Of a stretch of 53,561 nucleotides of DNA, positions 16,796-25,033 are shown piece after piece (within the stretch, counting starts at the first letter, position 1; the number at the start of each line of letters is the position of its first letter). This stretch comes from an uncultured Clostridium sp. (GTDB taxonomy: Bacteria; Bacillota; Clostridia; Lachnospirales; Lachnospiraceae). The notes beneath the pieces were generated by a model. The model searched no databases. It worked only from the letters and a program-made list of their open reading frames with translations, and was not told the DNA's origin. A program made the position numbers and the translations under genes. The DNA is taken from assembly GCA_900539185.1 (NCBI GenBank), contig UQBG01000017.1:1-53561 (forward strand), given 5' to 3'.

Positions 16796-17281
16796 TTATT
16801 CGTTACCGGATAATTCTTGCTTCTTTTGTTTGGATGGTGCAACTGCCCGGTGCATCATATAAAAGGAAAAGGATGCCTTATCCACAAGCTGTCCCTTATC
16901 ATCATATAACAGTGCCTCATACTGGGACACATGCATCCCCTGTCGTACCTCCCGTGCTTCACACAGGATATACTCTGTATCAATCGCAGGAAGAATATAG
17001 TCCATCCTGCCATCTATCGTAGAAGAATAGAGTCCATAGGTACAGGCTGCCAGTCCTGCCATAACATCTGCCAGTGAATAGAGACAGCCTCCATGTACCG
17101 ATCCGTATGGATTCAGCACCCGGTCCGTCACCGTCAGTTTCCCCTTCACATAGCCCCGTTCCAGTTCCAGAATCTCCATCTTCAGATCCTTCATATATGA
17201 ATTATCCTTTACCAGATTCCGTAATGTCTCCTGAACTGCAGGAGAAATCGGCAGTTTCTCTTGTTCAGCATTCTTATCCAT
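16796..17281 (-). CDS. PaaI-family hotdog-fold thioesterase
   Basis: Predicted acyl-CoA thioesterase. The hotdog signature NPYGSVHGGCLYSLADVMAG contains the HGG turn and the catalytic acidic residue position in LADVMAG. The strand YILPAIDTEYILCEAREVRQG and the final strand complete a single hotdog domain (161 residues). The start is supported by AAGGAGAAGAATACA. It follows the CarD terminator and precedes serine acetyltransferase by 26 nt, so it may share its transcript. The acyl substrate cannot be told. Confidence 0.9.
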   Translation of the reverse strand: MDKNAEQEKLPISPAVQETLRNLVKDNSYMKDLKMEILELERGYVKGKLTVTDRVLNPYGSVHGGCLYSLADVMAGLAACTYGLYSSTIDGRMDYILPAIDTEYILCEAREVRQGMHVSQYEALLYDDKGQLVDKASFSFYMMHRAVAPSKQKKQELSGNE

Positions 17282-17350
17282 TGTATTCTTCTCCTTTATC
17301 TGTCAACAAGCTCATTATATAGGCTGATATCTGTTTTTTCAATAGCAGGG

Positions 17351-17384
17351 CAAAAAAATAGACTGTTCCGCCGGGAAAACAGTC
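17351..17384 (-). terminator. Intrinsic terminator after carD-like gene
   Basis: GACTGTT/AACAGTC hairpin followed by TATTTTTTT on the minus strand, 34 nt past the CarD stop. Confidence 0.85.
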
Positions 17385-17417
17385 CTATTTTTCTTATTCT
17401 TTTTCTATTTTCTATCC

Positions 17418-17924
17418 TTATTGCAGAACCTGTATCCGTTCTTCGATAAAGTGTTCTACCTCTCCTTTTTCGATTCCCAGAGCCATGGCAAATTCACCAT
17501 AGAGCTGATCCTCGGCAGCCTTCAGGTACCTTGCATCTGTCGCTGTCACCTTCTGGCCGCGTTCTACCCGTTCCTGTCTGCGCAGATACAGTGTCTTAAT
17601 CACCTTGATCCACTCCATACAGTCATAGTGCCTCATACATTCCTTAAAGCGTTCCTCTCGCAGCTTGTCATTCTTTTCACCGATCGTCTCGATCTCCGGA
17701 ATCTGATCAATCAGCTTCTGTACCTGTTCTTCCGTCAACACCTTCCGCATCACGATCTTTTCATTATCTACCGGAATATATACCACACTGGTCTTTGTAT
17801 AAACCGGCTGCAGGATATAGTAAAGTCTGTTCGGATCTACATCCGGTACATCAATCGTACCGATATTTTCTACGGTACAGATACCATTACTGCCACATAC
17901 TATATAATCTCCGACTTCAAACAT
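17418..17924 (-). CDS. CarD family transcriptional regulator
   Basis: Binds RNA polymerase beta and stabilises open promoter complexes. The N-terminal RNA-polymerase interaction domain is present (MFEVGDYIVCGSNGICTVENIG, then YYILQPVYTKTSVVYIPVDN). A helical C-terminal DNA-binding domain follows (RRQERVERGQKVTATDARYLKAAEDQL). Start taken at 17924, where AGGAGG stands nine bases in front; an upstream in-frame ATG at 17987 lacks a site. It is monocistronic, with a terminator downstream. Possible promoter elements TTGATT and TATTAC lie at 18019-18024 and 17997-18002. Confidence 0.93.
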   Translation of the reverse strand: MFEVGDYIVCGSNGICTVENIGTIDVPDVDPNRLYYILQPVYTKTSVVYIPVDNEKIVMRKVLTEEQVQKLIDQIPEIETIGEKNDKLREERFKECMRHYDCMEWIKVIKTLYLRRQERVERGQKVTATDARYLKAAEDQLYGEFAMALGIEKGEVEHFIEERIQVLQ

Positions 17925-18063
17925 TACGCATTTCCTCCTGTTTTTCTTCCTATTACCAGTATAACCAGATCTTTCCTCTTCATTCATCTGCCACTAGTAA
18001 TAGTGTAACATTTTCCGGAATCAAAAGGTAAGTGCAAATTCACCCTTTCAATCATTTTTGTGA

Positions 18064-18106
18064 AAAATGTCCATCCCATATACAGGAGATGTAGGCAAAA
18101 TGTCCA
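18064..18106. repeat. Two AAAATGTCCA direct repeats, 33-bp period
   Basis: AAAATGTCCA occurs at 18064-18073 and 18097-18106, about three helical turns apart. They lie just downstream of the stop of the kinase/amidotransferase fusion gene and 140-180 nt upstream of the CarD start. They could be a regulator site; nothing else supports it. Confidence 0.3.
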
Positions 18107-18111
18107 CCGCT

Positions 18112-21100
18112 TTAATGAATATATTTCTGTATAAAGTTCACAATGATCCTTCTCGTCTCTTCCTCCGCTTCACTTGTTTCAAACTGCCGCTCCGGATGCC
18201 ACTGAAGGGCTAACAGCTTCATCTTCTCTGAATAATAAGCTTCTATCACATGATTTTCCTCATCAACCGCTAACGGTGTGAAACAGGATGCCAGACTGCC
18301 TTCATAGATTACATCCTGATGGAAGTTATTTACGTAGATATCCCGGTTCTCTGTCAGCAAATGAACCTTATGATCCTTTCCTCTCGGCCGCGGAACCATA
18401 AGCTCCGGATGATAGGACAGCTTTCCGCCAAACAGCACGTTGATATACTGCATCCCCCGGCAGGTCGCAATGATCGGTATTCCATGCTCCACACAGTATC
18501 GGATCATCTTCTCCTCTGTCCGGTCCCGGTTTGGCTGTATCTCCTCATCATGCTCCCGGTCGTACCACTTCGGATTCAAGGCCCCGCCGCCTACTACAAT
18601 CAACAGATCAATATCATCATCAAACAGCCGTTCAAAGTTCTTTGTATGATTTGATACCGGCTTCGGTATAAATCCCATCAGTTCGTAGAAGCGGATATAT
18701 GCAGATTCCAGAATATCCGTTGCATCCCCATACTGATTCACGCCCTCCCGCTGTGTGATCAGTGCATGGAGATTGTGATACTGGATACCCTCCTGAATCG
18801 TACCGTTCCGGCAGTCCAGTTCCAGATAGTTCATTTTCGACACCGTATCATAGATCTTTGCGCCACATCCGATCGCTGCCGGAATATCAAACTCGGCACA
18901 CCGAATCGCCATATGGGATGCCGCCCCACCATACTTCGTTATAAAACCCTTGATCTGCTTTGTGAAGATCCATTCATAGCCCGGATCTGCCTGCGGAACC
19001 ACTACGATCTTACCTGTAATATCTGCGCCCCGCTCTTCCTCTAACAGTACAACCTCTCCGGCCACCCGCTTACTGGTAATGAAGTTCGGCCGTGCCTCAT
19101 ATACCGGAATAATATCAATACTGGCAGGTGACAGAATCACCTCCGGCAACAATACACTTCGGTTCAGGCGAAATGCCTTATGTCTCGCCTCGATCCGTCC
19201 TGCCCAGATCTCCTTTAGTTCCTCCAGTGAAATCTCACGATCATAGTCATCCAGATCCTCGATCATTAACCAGGAAAGTTCATCGATCCGAAAGCCCATC
19301 ATCTGCCCGATCTTCCGAATCCACTCGATCACCAGACTTAGGGATCTGGTAAACTCAAACTTAAAGTACTCCCTCTGCTCAATCGCAGATATCAGAAACT
19401 TCTGAAATGCATCTGCCGGAATCTGCAGTCCGTTCGCATCCAGTGCCTCCTGCAGCTGTTCCAGATCTACCTTTTCATTCTTATGTATCTTCGGCTGCTT
19501 ATTTTTTGCAGATACCGGTCGAAAATTCATCGCATCGTATCGTTCGGTACGGATATCATAGGTACCGCTTCTTAGATGTCCATACTTCGAATCAAACTCC
19601 TCTTTGCTCATCCGGCTCTCGGAATATGCTTCAAAGTCCTCGTTAAACTCGGTGGATACCGTCGATATCGTCTGCATAAACTGATCGGTTTCTGCCTGCG
19701 TACTATATCCGGCCTCCACCAAAGTACGCAGGAATGCCCGTGCCATAAACGCCATACGTGCCTGTCTTGCGAACTGTGGCGTTCCATAGCGTGTGATCGC
19801 CTCTAACAGCCACTTCACCGTCTCGATCAGTTCCTTTGCATTATTACAGTTCTCCCCGATCTTCTCGATCTCCATACGGGTAAATTCCAGAATGTTTAAT
19901 GACCCCTTATCCTGTGACAGGATCGCGTTATGCTTCAGGACTGCATCCATGGTCAGACGCTTCACCTCCGCTACGATCTGCTTCCGTTCCTCTTCCGTAA
20001 ATCCATGCAGCAACAGCTTCCGGCTGTTCTCCTCCGTCATAAAGTCATAACAGCTAAACACGATCTCAAACTCGATCTTATCATGTGCAGACAAATCTTC
20101 CTGCAGCCGTTCCCGATAGTATACGACCAGTCGTTTCTTCAGGTCTTCCGGTAAAGAATCCGGAATCAAAGAATAAAAGGAATAATTCAGATTAATATAA
20201 GGCTTATTCCCCACCTGATACATCAGGTCTTCCTCTAACGGACAGTATCCCAGCGGACGCAGTCCCTCATTCCATGCCCGATGTGTAATAATTCTCCGAT
20301 AAAGGGAATAGTCCAAGGGCCGCGGATTCGAGCCTATGATCTCTGAAGGATTCCAGAATGCCATATCCGACAACATCATCGGCTTTCCGGTCAGTACATC
20401 GATCCGACTCTCATACTCCTGCTTCATCCGTGTCTTACACAGGTTAAAGGTCACCTCATCCACGGATGCTGTATGATAATTTGCAGCCGCTAACGGACGC
20501 ACCTGAAAGAGAATCACCTCATAGCTGCTGTTAATCGCAAACTCAATGTCCAGAGGAATCCCCTCTATGATACTCTCTACCTCCCGCACTGCAATAATCA
20601 GCTTCTGCCAGTGAAGTTCTAACTGCTCCAGCTTCACATCTCTGGCGATCCAGAGCATCCGCCCACCTCTTCCGCTGGTGACGCTATCGGTAGAACCCAG
20701 ATCATCATAATTTACCAGATAGTATGGGCGGTTCTCCCGCAAGTCTCTCGTAAATACCACACCACTGACCTGTACATTCGTCGCCTGCCGCTGAATCAGT
20801 ACCTGTTCCTCCGCTACCGATGCCATATCCTCTTCATAGGAAGCGATCACTTCATCCACCGAATCCTCGATCTCCTGCAGACTGGCGGAGTCTACATCCA
20901 GAATACTCTTATAGTGTCCTGCATTCGAAGATTTCAAACAGTCCTCATGACTGGAGGAACTTCGTACTACGATTCTACATCCTCCGAACCGTTCCCGGAT
21001 CTCCCGACACACCGATACCTTATCTGCCCAGTAGTCCTTGACCCGTAGAATATACATCCGCTCAATCTTTGCATGTGTGATCAGATTCTTCATCGCATAC

Positions 21101-21159
21101 AATGTATTTGCTTTCGTTGATATTATCTCGCTTGTAGGATTCATATATGTCACCGCCAT
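18112..21159 (-). CDS. Fusion of L-glutamine-kinase-like (PEP-synthase type) and class I glutamine amidotransferase/gamma-glutamyl hydrolase
   Basis: A 1015-residue cytoplasmic protein. Residues 14-225 form a PPDK/PEP-synthase ATP-grasp domain (VVRSSSSHEDCLKSSNAG, 64-81; YYLVNYDDLGSTDSVTSG, 146-163; FQVRPL, 218-223). A long helical middle opens with AFWNPSEIIGSNPRPLDYSL. The swivelling phosphohistidine domain (about 690-795) has GGAASHMAIRCAEFDIPAA with His749. From residue 800 a complete peptidase-C26-like amidotransferase follows: VVGGGALNP, nucleophile Cys900 in ATCRGMQYIN, VNNFHQD, and the His/Glu of ALQWHPER (988, 990). This order and these motifs match Campylobacter Cj1418 (L-glutamine kinase) followed by Cj1417 (gamma-glutamyl-CDP-amidate hydrolase), separate proteins there. 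Known: those act in cytidine diphosphoramidate synthesis. Inferred: this fusion makes or releases a phosphoramidate-type product. No cytidylyltransferase lies nearby. The start could also be 21144. It has its own promoter. Confidence 0.85.
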   Translation of the reverse strand: MAVTYMNPTSEIISTKANTLYAMKNLITHAKIERMYILRVKDYWADKVSVCREIRERFGGCRIVVRSSSSHEDCLKSSNAGHYKSILDVDSASLQEIEDSVDEVIASYEEDMASVAEEQVLIQRQATNVQVSGVVFTRDLRENRPYYLVNYDDLGSTDSVTSGRGGRMLWIARDVKLEQLELHWQKLIIAVREVESIIEGIPLDIEFAINSSYEVILFQVRPLAAANYHTASVDEVTFNLCKTRMKQEYESRIDVLTGKPMMLSDMAFWNPSEIIGSNPRPLDYSLYRRIITHRAWNEGLRPLGYCPLEEDLMYQVGNKPYINLNYSFYSLIPDSLPEDLKKRLVVYYRERLQEDLSAHDKIEFEIVFSCYDFMTEENSRKLLLHGFTEEERKQIVAEVKRLTMDAVLKHNAILSQDKGSLNILEFTRMEIEKIGENCNNAKELIETVKWLLEAITRYGTPQFARQARMAFMARAFLRTLVEAGYSTQAETDQFMQTISTVSTEFNEDFEAYSESRMSKEEFDSKYGHLRSGTYDIRTERYDAMNFRPVSAKNKQPKIHKNEKVDLEQLQEALDANGLQIPADAFQKFLISAIEQREYFKFEFTRSLSLVIEWIRKIGQMMGFRIDELSWLMIEDLDDYDREISLEELKEIWAGRIEARHKAFRLNRSVLLPEVILSPASIDIIPVYEARPNFITSKRVAGEVVLLEEERGADITGKIVVVPQADPGYEWIFTKQIKGFITKYGGAASHMAIRCAEFDIPAAIGCGAKIYDTVSKMNYLELDCRNGTIQEGIQYHNLHALITQREGVNQYGDATDILESAYIRFYELMGFIPKPVSNHTKNFERLFDDDIDLLIVVGGGALNPKWYDREHDEEIQPNRDRTEEKMIRYCVEHGIPIIATCRGMQYINVLFGGKLSYHPELMVPRPRGKDHKVHLLTENRDIYVNNFHQDVIYEGSLASCFTPLAVDEENHVIEAYYSEKMKLLALQWHPERQFETSEAEEETRRIIVNFIQKYIH

Positions 21160-21176
21160 TCCTTTTCTGTCACTAG

Positions 21177-21204
21177 TTTATATCGAATCCATAGGAAAAT
21201 GCAA
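21177..21204 (-). promoter_or_regulatory. Promoter of the kinase/amidotransferase fusion gene
   Basis: TTGCAT (21199-21204), 16 bp, TATAAA (21177-21182) on the minus strand, directly upstream of the start codon region. The short distance to the start implies a very short leader. Confidence 0.6.
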
Positions 21205-21228
21205 GATTTCCGGGCATATTCTTCCGAA

Positions 21229-21960
21229 TTATTCAAATAATGAACTAACCACGATCACAAGCACTCCACCAACGATTCCGATCAGAGACAGCCACTTTCT
21301 CTTAGTATGAATCAAATGTGGAATCAGTTCAAAAATAATAATATATAATAACATGCCTAATGCGAGGCAGATCAGAATTCCGATTACAAACTCACTTAAG
21401 ATTGGACGAATCCAGGCCATCAGAAATCCACCTACAAAGGTGGAAACGGCTGCCAATCCCAGAATCAGGATCTGCTTTTTTTTCGTATCCTTCTGCAGGG
21501 TCGAATACATCAACATTCCCATCGGGATATTGTGCAGGCCAACACCCAATGCCACCAGCATGCCTACCTTTACCGATTCGGTCGTTATACTGTAAACCGC
21601 CATACCTTCTACCAGATTATGCAGGATAATCGCAACCGCAGACATGATACCGATATGAATCACATTCTCCTGTGTCTGATCCTCCTCCTGTCTGCCTTCC
21701 TCGTGATCCGGTATAAAATGATCCAGAAGCTTCAGTATGCCGATCCCTGCTATCACTGCCAGCCCCGCATACAGAAGCCGGATTCCCTGAAAGGTCTCGA
21801 CTGTCTCCGGAATCAGTTCCATCACTATCAGTGCGCTCATAGTTCCTAATGCAATCGCTATCGATAACTGTTCAATCGTCTTACTTCCCTTTGCCAGCTT
21901 TACAACCAGAATACCAAAGAGCAGAAAAACACCCAATGCAAACGTAATGATCAATCCCAT
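21229..21960 (-). CDS. ZIP family metal transporter
   Basis: Membrane carrier for divalent metal ions such as zinc, in the ZIP/ZupT fold. Eight helices can be traced. The metal-site helix IV has HNLVEGMAVY and helix V has GVGLHNIPMGMLMY, the paired HN...E and H..P motifs of the family. A His/Glu-rich loop (DHFIPDHEEGRQEEDQ) lies between helices III and IV. The start at 21960 (MGLIITFALGVFLL) follows GAGGTAAGAAAC; the frame is open further upstream, but that part contains the promoter. It ends 70 nt before the fusion gene and has its own promoter with an inverted repeat. Confidence 0.93.
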   Translation of the reverse strand: MGLIITFALGVFLLFGILVVKLAKGSKTIEQLSIAIALGTMSALIVMELIPETVETFQGIRLLYAGLAVIAGIGILKLLDHFIPDHEEGRQEEDQTQENVIHIGIMSAVAIILHNLVEGMAVYSITTESVKVGMLVALGVGLHNIPMGMLMYSTLQKDTKKKQILILGLAAVSTFVGGFLMAWIRPILSEFVIGILICLALGMLLYIIIFELIPHLIHTKRKWLSLIGIVGGVLVIVVSSLFE

Positions 21961-22003
21961 GTTTCTTACCTCACTATCATGTTCAAGTTCTTGTACGCCT
22001 ACA

Positions 22004-22055
22004 AGTATTGCATGTTCCTCTGCTCTTGTCAATATGCAAATGCAATTCATTTGCA
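22004..22055 (-). promoter_or_regulatory. ZIP gene promoter with adjoining inverted repeat
   Basis: TTGACA (22027-22032), 17 bp, AATACT (22004-22009). Immediately upstream of the -35 element is the inverted repeat TGCAAAT/ATTTGCA (22035-22041 and 22049-22055), spacer 7 bp. The position suits a metal-responsive regulator or an activator site. The repeat begins right after the stop codon of the upstream VTT gene. Confidence 0.55.
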
Positions 22056-22056
22056 A

Positions 22057-22830
22057 TTATTTTATTTTCTTTCTATGATGTCTGTCTATGGTCTCCTCTG
22101 CGGCTGCCTGTTCTGCCTGAAGCAGCTCTGCGTGCCGTTTGTGGGTATAATGATTATAAAATGCCAGACCGATTCCGCTGATTACCAGTGTCACTGCAAA
22201 TACAATCACTGCGAAGATATAGTCAGACTTTCCGATTGCATTTCCTCCCACTGTCGATGTCACGATCGATGGAAACTTCGCAATCGTCGTGATCAGGATC
22301 CAGGTCTTAATATCTATCTTCGTCAGTCCAGCAAAGTAACTGAGGGCATCCTTCGGGGTTCCCGGAATGAAAAACAGCAGAAACATCAGGATGTCCCGCT
22401 TTTTATCATCCTTTAAAAATCGCAGGGAATTGATCTTATCAACGGAAATAAATACCCCCACCAGCTTGATTCCAAACTTCTTAACCAGCAGAAATACCAG
22501 CGTACCGCCAATGGCACTTCCCAACATACAAATAATCGTACCTTCAACCGCCCCAAACGCATATCCTGCAGCGATCTCAAAGGGTTCTCCCGGAATCACA
22601 GCAATTACGATCTGCAATATAATAATCCCCATGTATGCCAGCCGGCTCCAGAACCAATGATCATCCACCCATGCCCGCAGCCGCTCCGTATCGGACACAA
22701 ACTGAATCAGGGGGGGTCCCACTCTCCAGAATATCAATGCGGATATCAGTGCAAACGCCACCAGAATACCAATTGCGATCCACCGTTTCTTCTTTATGCT
22801 GATATCGTTTACTTCTTTCTCTTTCTTCAT
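22057..22830 (-). CDS. TVP38/TMEM64 (VTT/DedA-like) family membrane protein
   Basis: Integral membrane protein of the VTT domain family. Helices are predicted near residues 18-36, 66-88, 95-115, 148-168 and 196-223. The family motif region is visible as VIPGEPFEIAAGYAFGAVEGT, with the re-entrant FFIPGTPKDALSYFAGLT. The end is charged and cytoplasmic (EQAAAEETIDRHHRKKIK). The molecular role is not settled; related DedA/VTT proteins act in lipid scrambling and membrane homeostasis. It lies 20 nt after upp, so it is likely cotranscribed with it. Confidence 0.88.
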   Translation of the reverse strand: MKKEKEVNDISIKKKRWIAIGILVAFALISALIFWRVGPPLIQFVSDTERLRAWVDDHWFWSRLAYMGIIILQIVIAVIPGEPFEIAAGYAFGAVEGTIICMLGSAIGGTLVFLLVKKFGIKLVGVFISVDKINSLRFLKDDKKRDILMFLLFFIPGTPKDALSYFAGLTKIDIKTWILITTIAKFPSIVTSTVGGNAIGKSDYIFAVIVFAVTLVISGIGLAFYNHYTHKRHAELLQAEQAAAEETIDRHHRKKIK

Positions 22831-22850
22831 CTATCTCTTTACAAGATGTA

Positions 22851-23480
22851 CTACTTTGTACCGAAAATCCGGTCACCGGCATCACCCAGACCCGGACAGA
22901 TATAAGCATCTTCATTTAAGCAGCGATCCAGCTGTCCCACATAGATCTGGACATCCGGATGTGCTTCGGTCAGCCGTTTCAGCCCCTCCGGTGCTGCAAT
23001 AATACACATAAACTTAATATTCTTACCGCCATGTTCCTTTACAAAGTTAATCGCATCCACAGCGGAACCACCGGTTGCCAACATTGGATCTACTACTACG
23101 ATCGTTCTCTGCTCGATCGGATCCGGCAGCTTGCAGTAATACTCATGCGGCTCATGTGTCTCCGGATCACGATACAGACCGATATGCCCTACCTTTGCGG
23201 TCGGCACCAGTGCCAGAATACCATTTACCATACCCAGACCTGCCCGAAGGATCGGTACAACCGCCAGCTTCTTACCGGCAATCATCGGTGTCATACAGGT
23301 CTCAATCGGTGTCTCGACCTCAACCTCCTCTGTCGGAAGATCCCGCAGTGCTTCATATCCCATCAGCATAGCGATCTCTTCTACCAGCTTTCGAAACTCA
23401 TTTGTGCCGGTATTCTTATCCCGGATCATAGAGATCTTGTGCTGAATCAACGGGTGTCCCATAATTGTGTAATTTGCCAT
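22851..23480 (-). CDS. upp: Uracil phosphoribosyltransferase
   Basis: Salvages uracil to UMP using PRPP. The PRPP-binding motif is VVVDPMLATGGSAVDAI, and the uracil-binding end is YICPGLGDAGDRIFGT. The start at 23480 (MANYTIMGHPLIQHK) is set by AGGAGG at the right spacing. Length (209 residues) fits the family. It follows the uracil permease gene by 96 nt, a functional pairing for pyrimidine salvage. A TATAAT at 23503-23508 may give it a separate promoter. Confidence 0.97.
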   Translation of the reverse strand: MANYTIMGHPLIQHKISMIRDKNTGTNEFRKLVEEIAMLMGYEALRDLPTEEVEVETPIETCMTPMIAGKKLAVVPILRAGLGMVNGILALVPTAKVGHIGLYRDPETHEPHEYYCKLPDPIEQRTIVVVDPMLATGGSAVDAINFVKEHGGKNIKFMCIIAAPEGLKRLTEAHPDVQIYVGQLDRCLNEDAYICPGLGDAGDRIFGTK

Positions 23481-23576
23481 CTTGTAACCTCCTGTGTATG
23501 ACATTATACTCTTTTTCTGCTTTTAAATTATTATTTTTCTATTACAGTTTTCTTAATGAATCCTACTCCGTAAAAC

Positions 23577-24920
23577 CTACTCTGCCTCGCTGTTAAACTC
23601 CTCTGTCTCTTCTGCCACCTCGTCGGCTGTAAATGTATAGTCCTTTCCCGGAAGTACCGCATTCAGAACAATACCGATCACGGCTGCCACTGCCAGTCCG
23701 GTCAGGCTGATCGTAACGGTTCCGATGGTAAAGCTGATAGCACCGCTTGCATTGAAATACTTAATACCAATCGCCAGCACCAGAATCAGGGCCGCTATGA
23801 TAACATTTCGACTCTTTGAGAAGTCCACATGATTCTCAACCAGATTCCGTACGCCGACTGCTGAAATCATACCGTACAGTACCAGTGATACACCACCGAT
23901 CGTTGCCGTCGGCATAGAGCTGACTACCGCCGCAAACTTCGGTGAAAATGAGAACAAGATTGCCAGATATGCGGCAATCCGAATGACTCTCGGATCAAAT
24001 ACTTTGGTTAATGATAAAACACCGGTATTTTCACCGTATGTCGTATTTGCCGGAGCACCGAACAGAGAAGCGATTAAGGTTGCCGCGCCATCTCCACACA
24101 GGGTTCTGTGCAGACCCGGATCCTTGATAAAGTTCTTACCAACTGTGGAAGATATCGCACAAATATCACCGATATGCTCTACCATAGTAGCCAATGCAAT
24201 CGGCATAATTGTTATAATTGCATTAATTAATAAGGTGGAATCCAGATTCTGGAAAATCGAAAATACCGTATCATTCATATGGAACGGCAGACCGATCCAG
24301 GCAGCATCCCGAATCGCTGAAAAGTCTACATCATGGCACAGTGCACCTACCGCATAAGAACCTAACACACCCAGTATAATCGGGATAATTCGGATCATTC
24401 CCTTTCCCCAGATGTTGCAGGCGATCACAATCACGATCGCAACGATTGCTACCAGCCAGTCTGCAGAACAGTTTGTAATCGCTGATGCAGATAAAGTCAG
24501 ACCAATCGCTATGATAATCGGTCCTGTTACGATCGGCGGGAAGAACTTCATAACCTTCTCAACACTAAATGCCTTAATCAATCCCGCCAGAATAAAGTAT
24601 AGTAATGCAGAACATGCAACACCGGCACAGGCATATGGTAACAGTTCCTTTTCACCGTTCGGTGCAATCGCTGCGTATCCTGCCAGATAAGCGAAGGATG
24701 ATCCCAGAAATGCGGGTACCTTTCCCTTTGTCAGGAAATGGAATAACAGAGTTCCCAGTCCGGCAAATAACAGAGTTGCCGATACACTCAGGCCTGTCAG
24801 TGCCGGCACCAGCACAGTTGCCCCAAACATGGCAAACATATGCTGGAAGCCCAACACCATCATCTTAGGTACACCAAATACCCGGGCATCATAAATCGCT
24901 TCATTTGTATCTTGCTTCAT
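23577..24920 (-). CDS. uraA: Uracil permease (NCS2 family)
   Basis: Proton-coupled uracil uptake transporter with about 14 helices. Family signatures are visible: FGATVLVPALTGLSVSATLLFAG near the N-terminus, the substrate-site region FGAPANTTYGENTGVLSLTKV and PTATIGGVSLVLYGMI. A Glu-rich tail (DEVAEETEEFNSEAE) ends the protein. The ATG follows GAGGAGGACGC. It precedes upp, with which it forms a uracil salvage pair. Confidence 0.95.
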   Translation of the reverse strand: MKQDTNEAIYDARVFGVPKMMVLGFQHMFAMFGATVLVPALTGLSVSATLLFAGLGTLLFHFLTKGKVPAFLGSSFAYLAGYAAIAPNGEKELLPYACAGVACSALLYFILAGLIKAFSVEKVMKFFPPIVTGPIIIAIGLTLSASAITNCSADWLVAIVAIVIVIACNIWGKGMIRIIPIILGVLGSYAVGALCHDVDFSAIRDAAWIGLPFHMNDTVFSIFQNLDSTLLINAIITIMPIALATMVEHIGDICAISSTVGKNFIKDPGLHRTLCGDGAATLIASLFGAPANTTYGENTGVLSLTKVFDPRVIRIAAYLAILFSFSPKFAAVVSSMPTATIGGVSLVLYGMISAVGVRNLVENHVDFSKSRNVIIAALILVLAIGIKYFNASGAISFTIGTVTISLTGLAVAAVIGIVLNAVLPGKDYTFTADEVAEETEEFNSEAE

Positions 24921-24949
24921 ATAAGCGTCCTCCTCATTTTTCTAAAGAC

Positions 24950-24977
24950 AGTATACACTCTTTTCTATTAATTGTAA
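24950..24977 (-). promoter_or_regulatory. uraA promoter
   Basis: TTACAA (24972-24977), 16 bp, TATACT (24950-24955) upstream of uraA. No pyrimidine attenuator structure was recognised in the short leader. Confidence 0.5.
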
Positions 24978-25033
24978 CCTACTATCCGAAAAATAATGGA
25001 GGAATTTCTTCTTCCCATAAAACTTCCTGTGTC

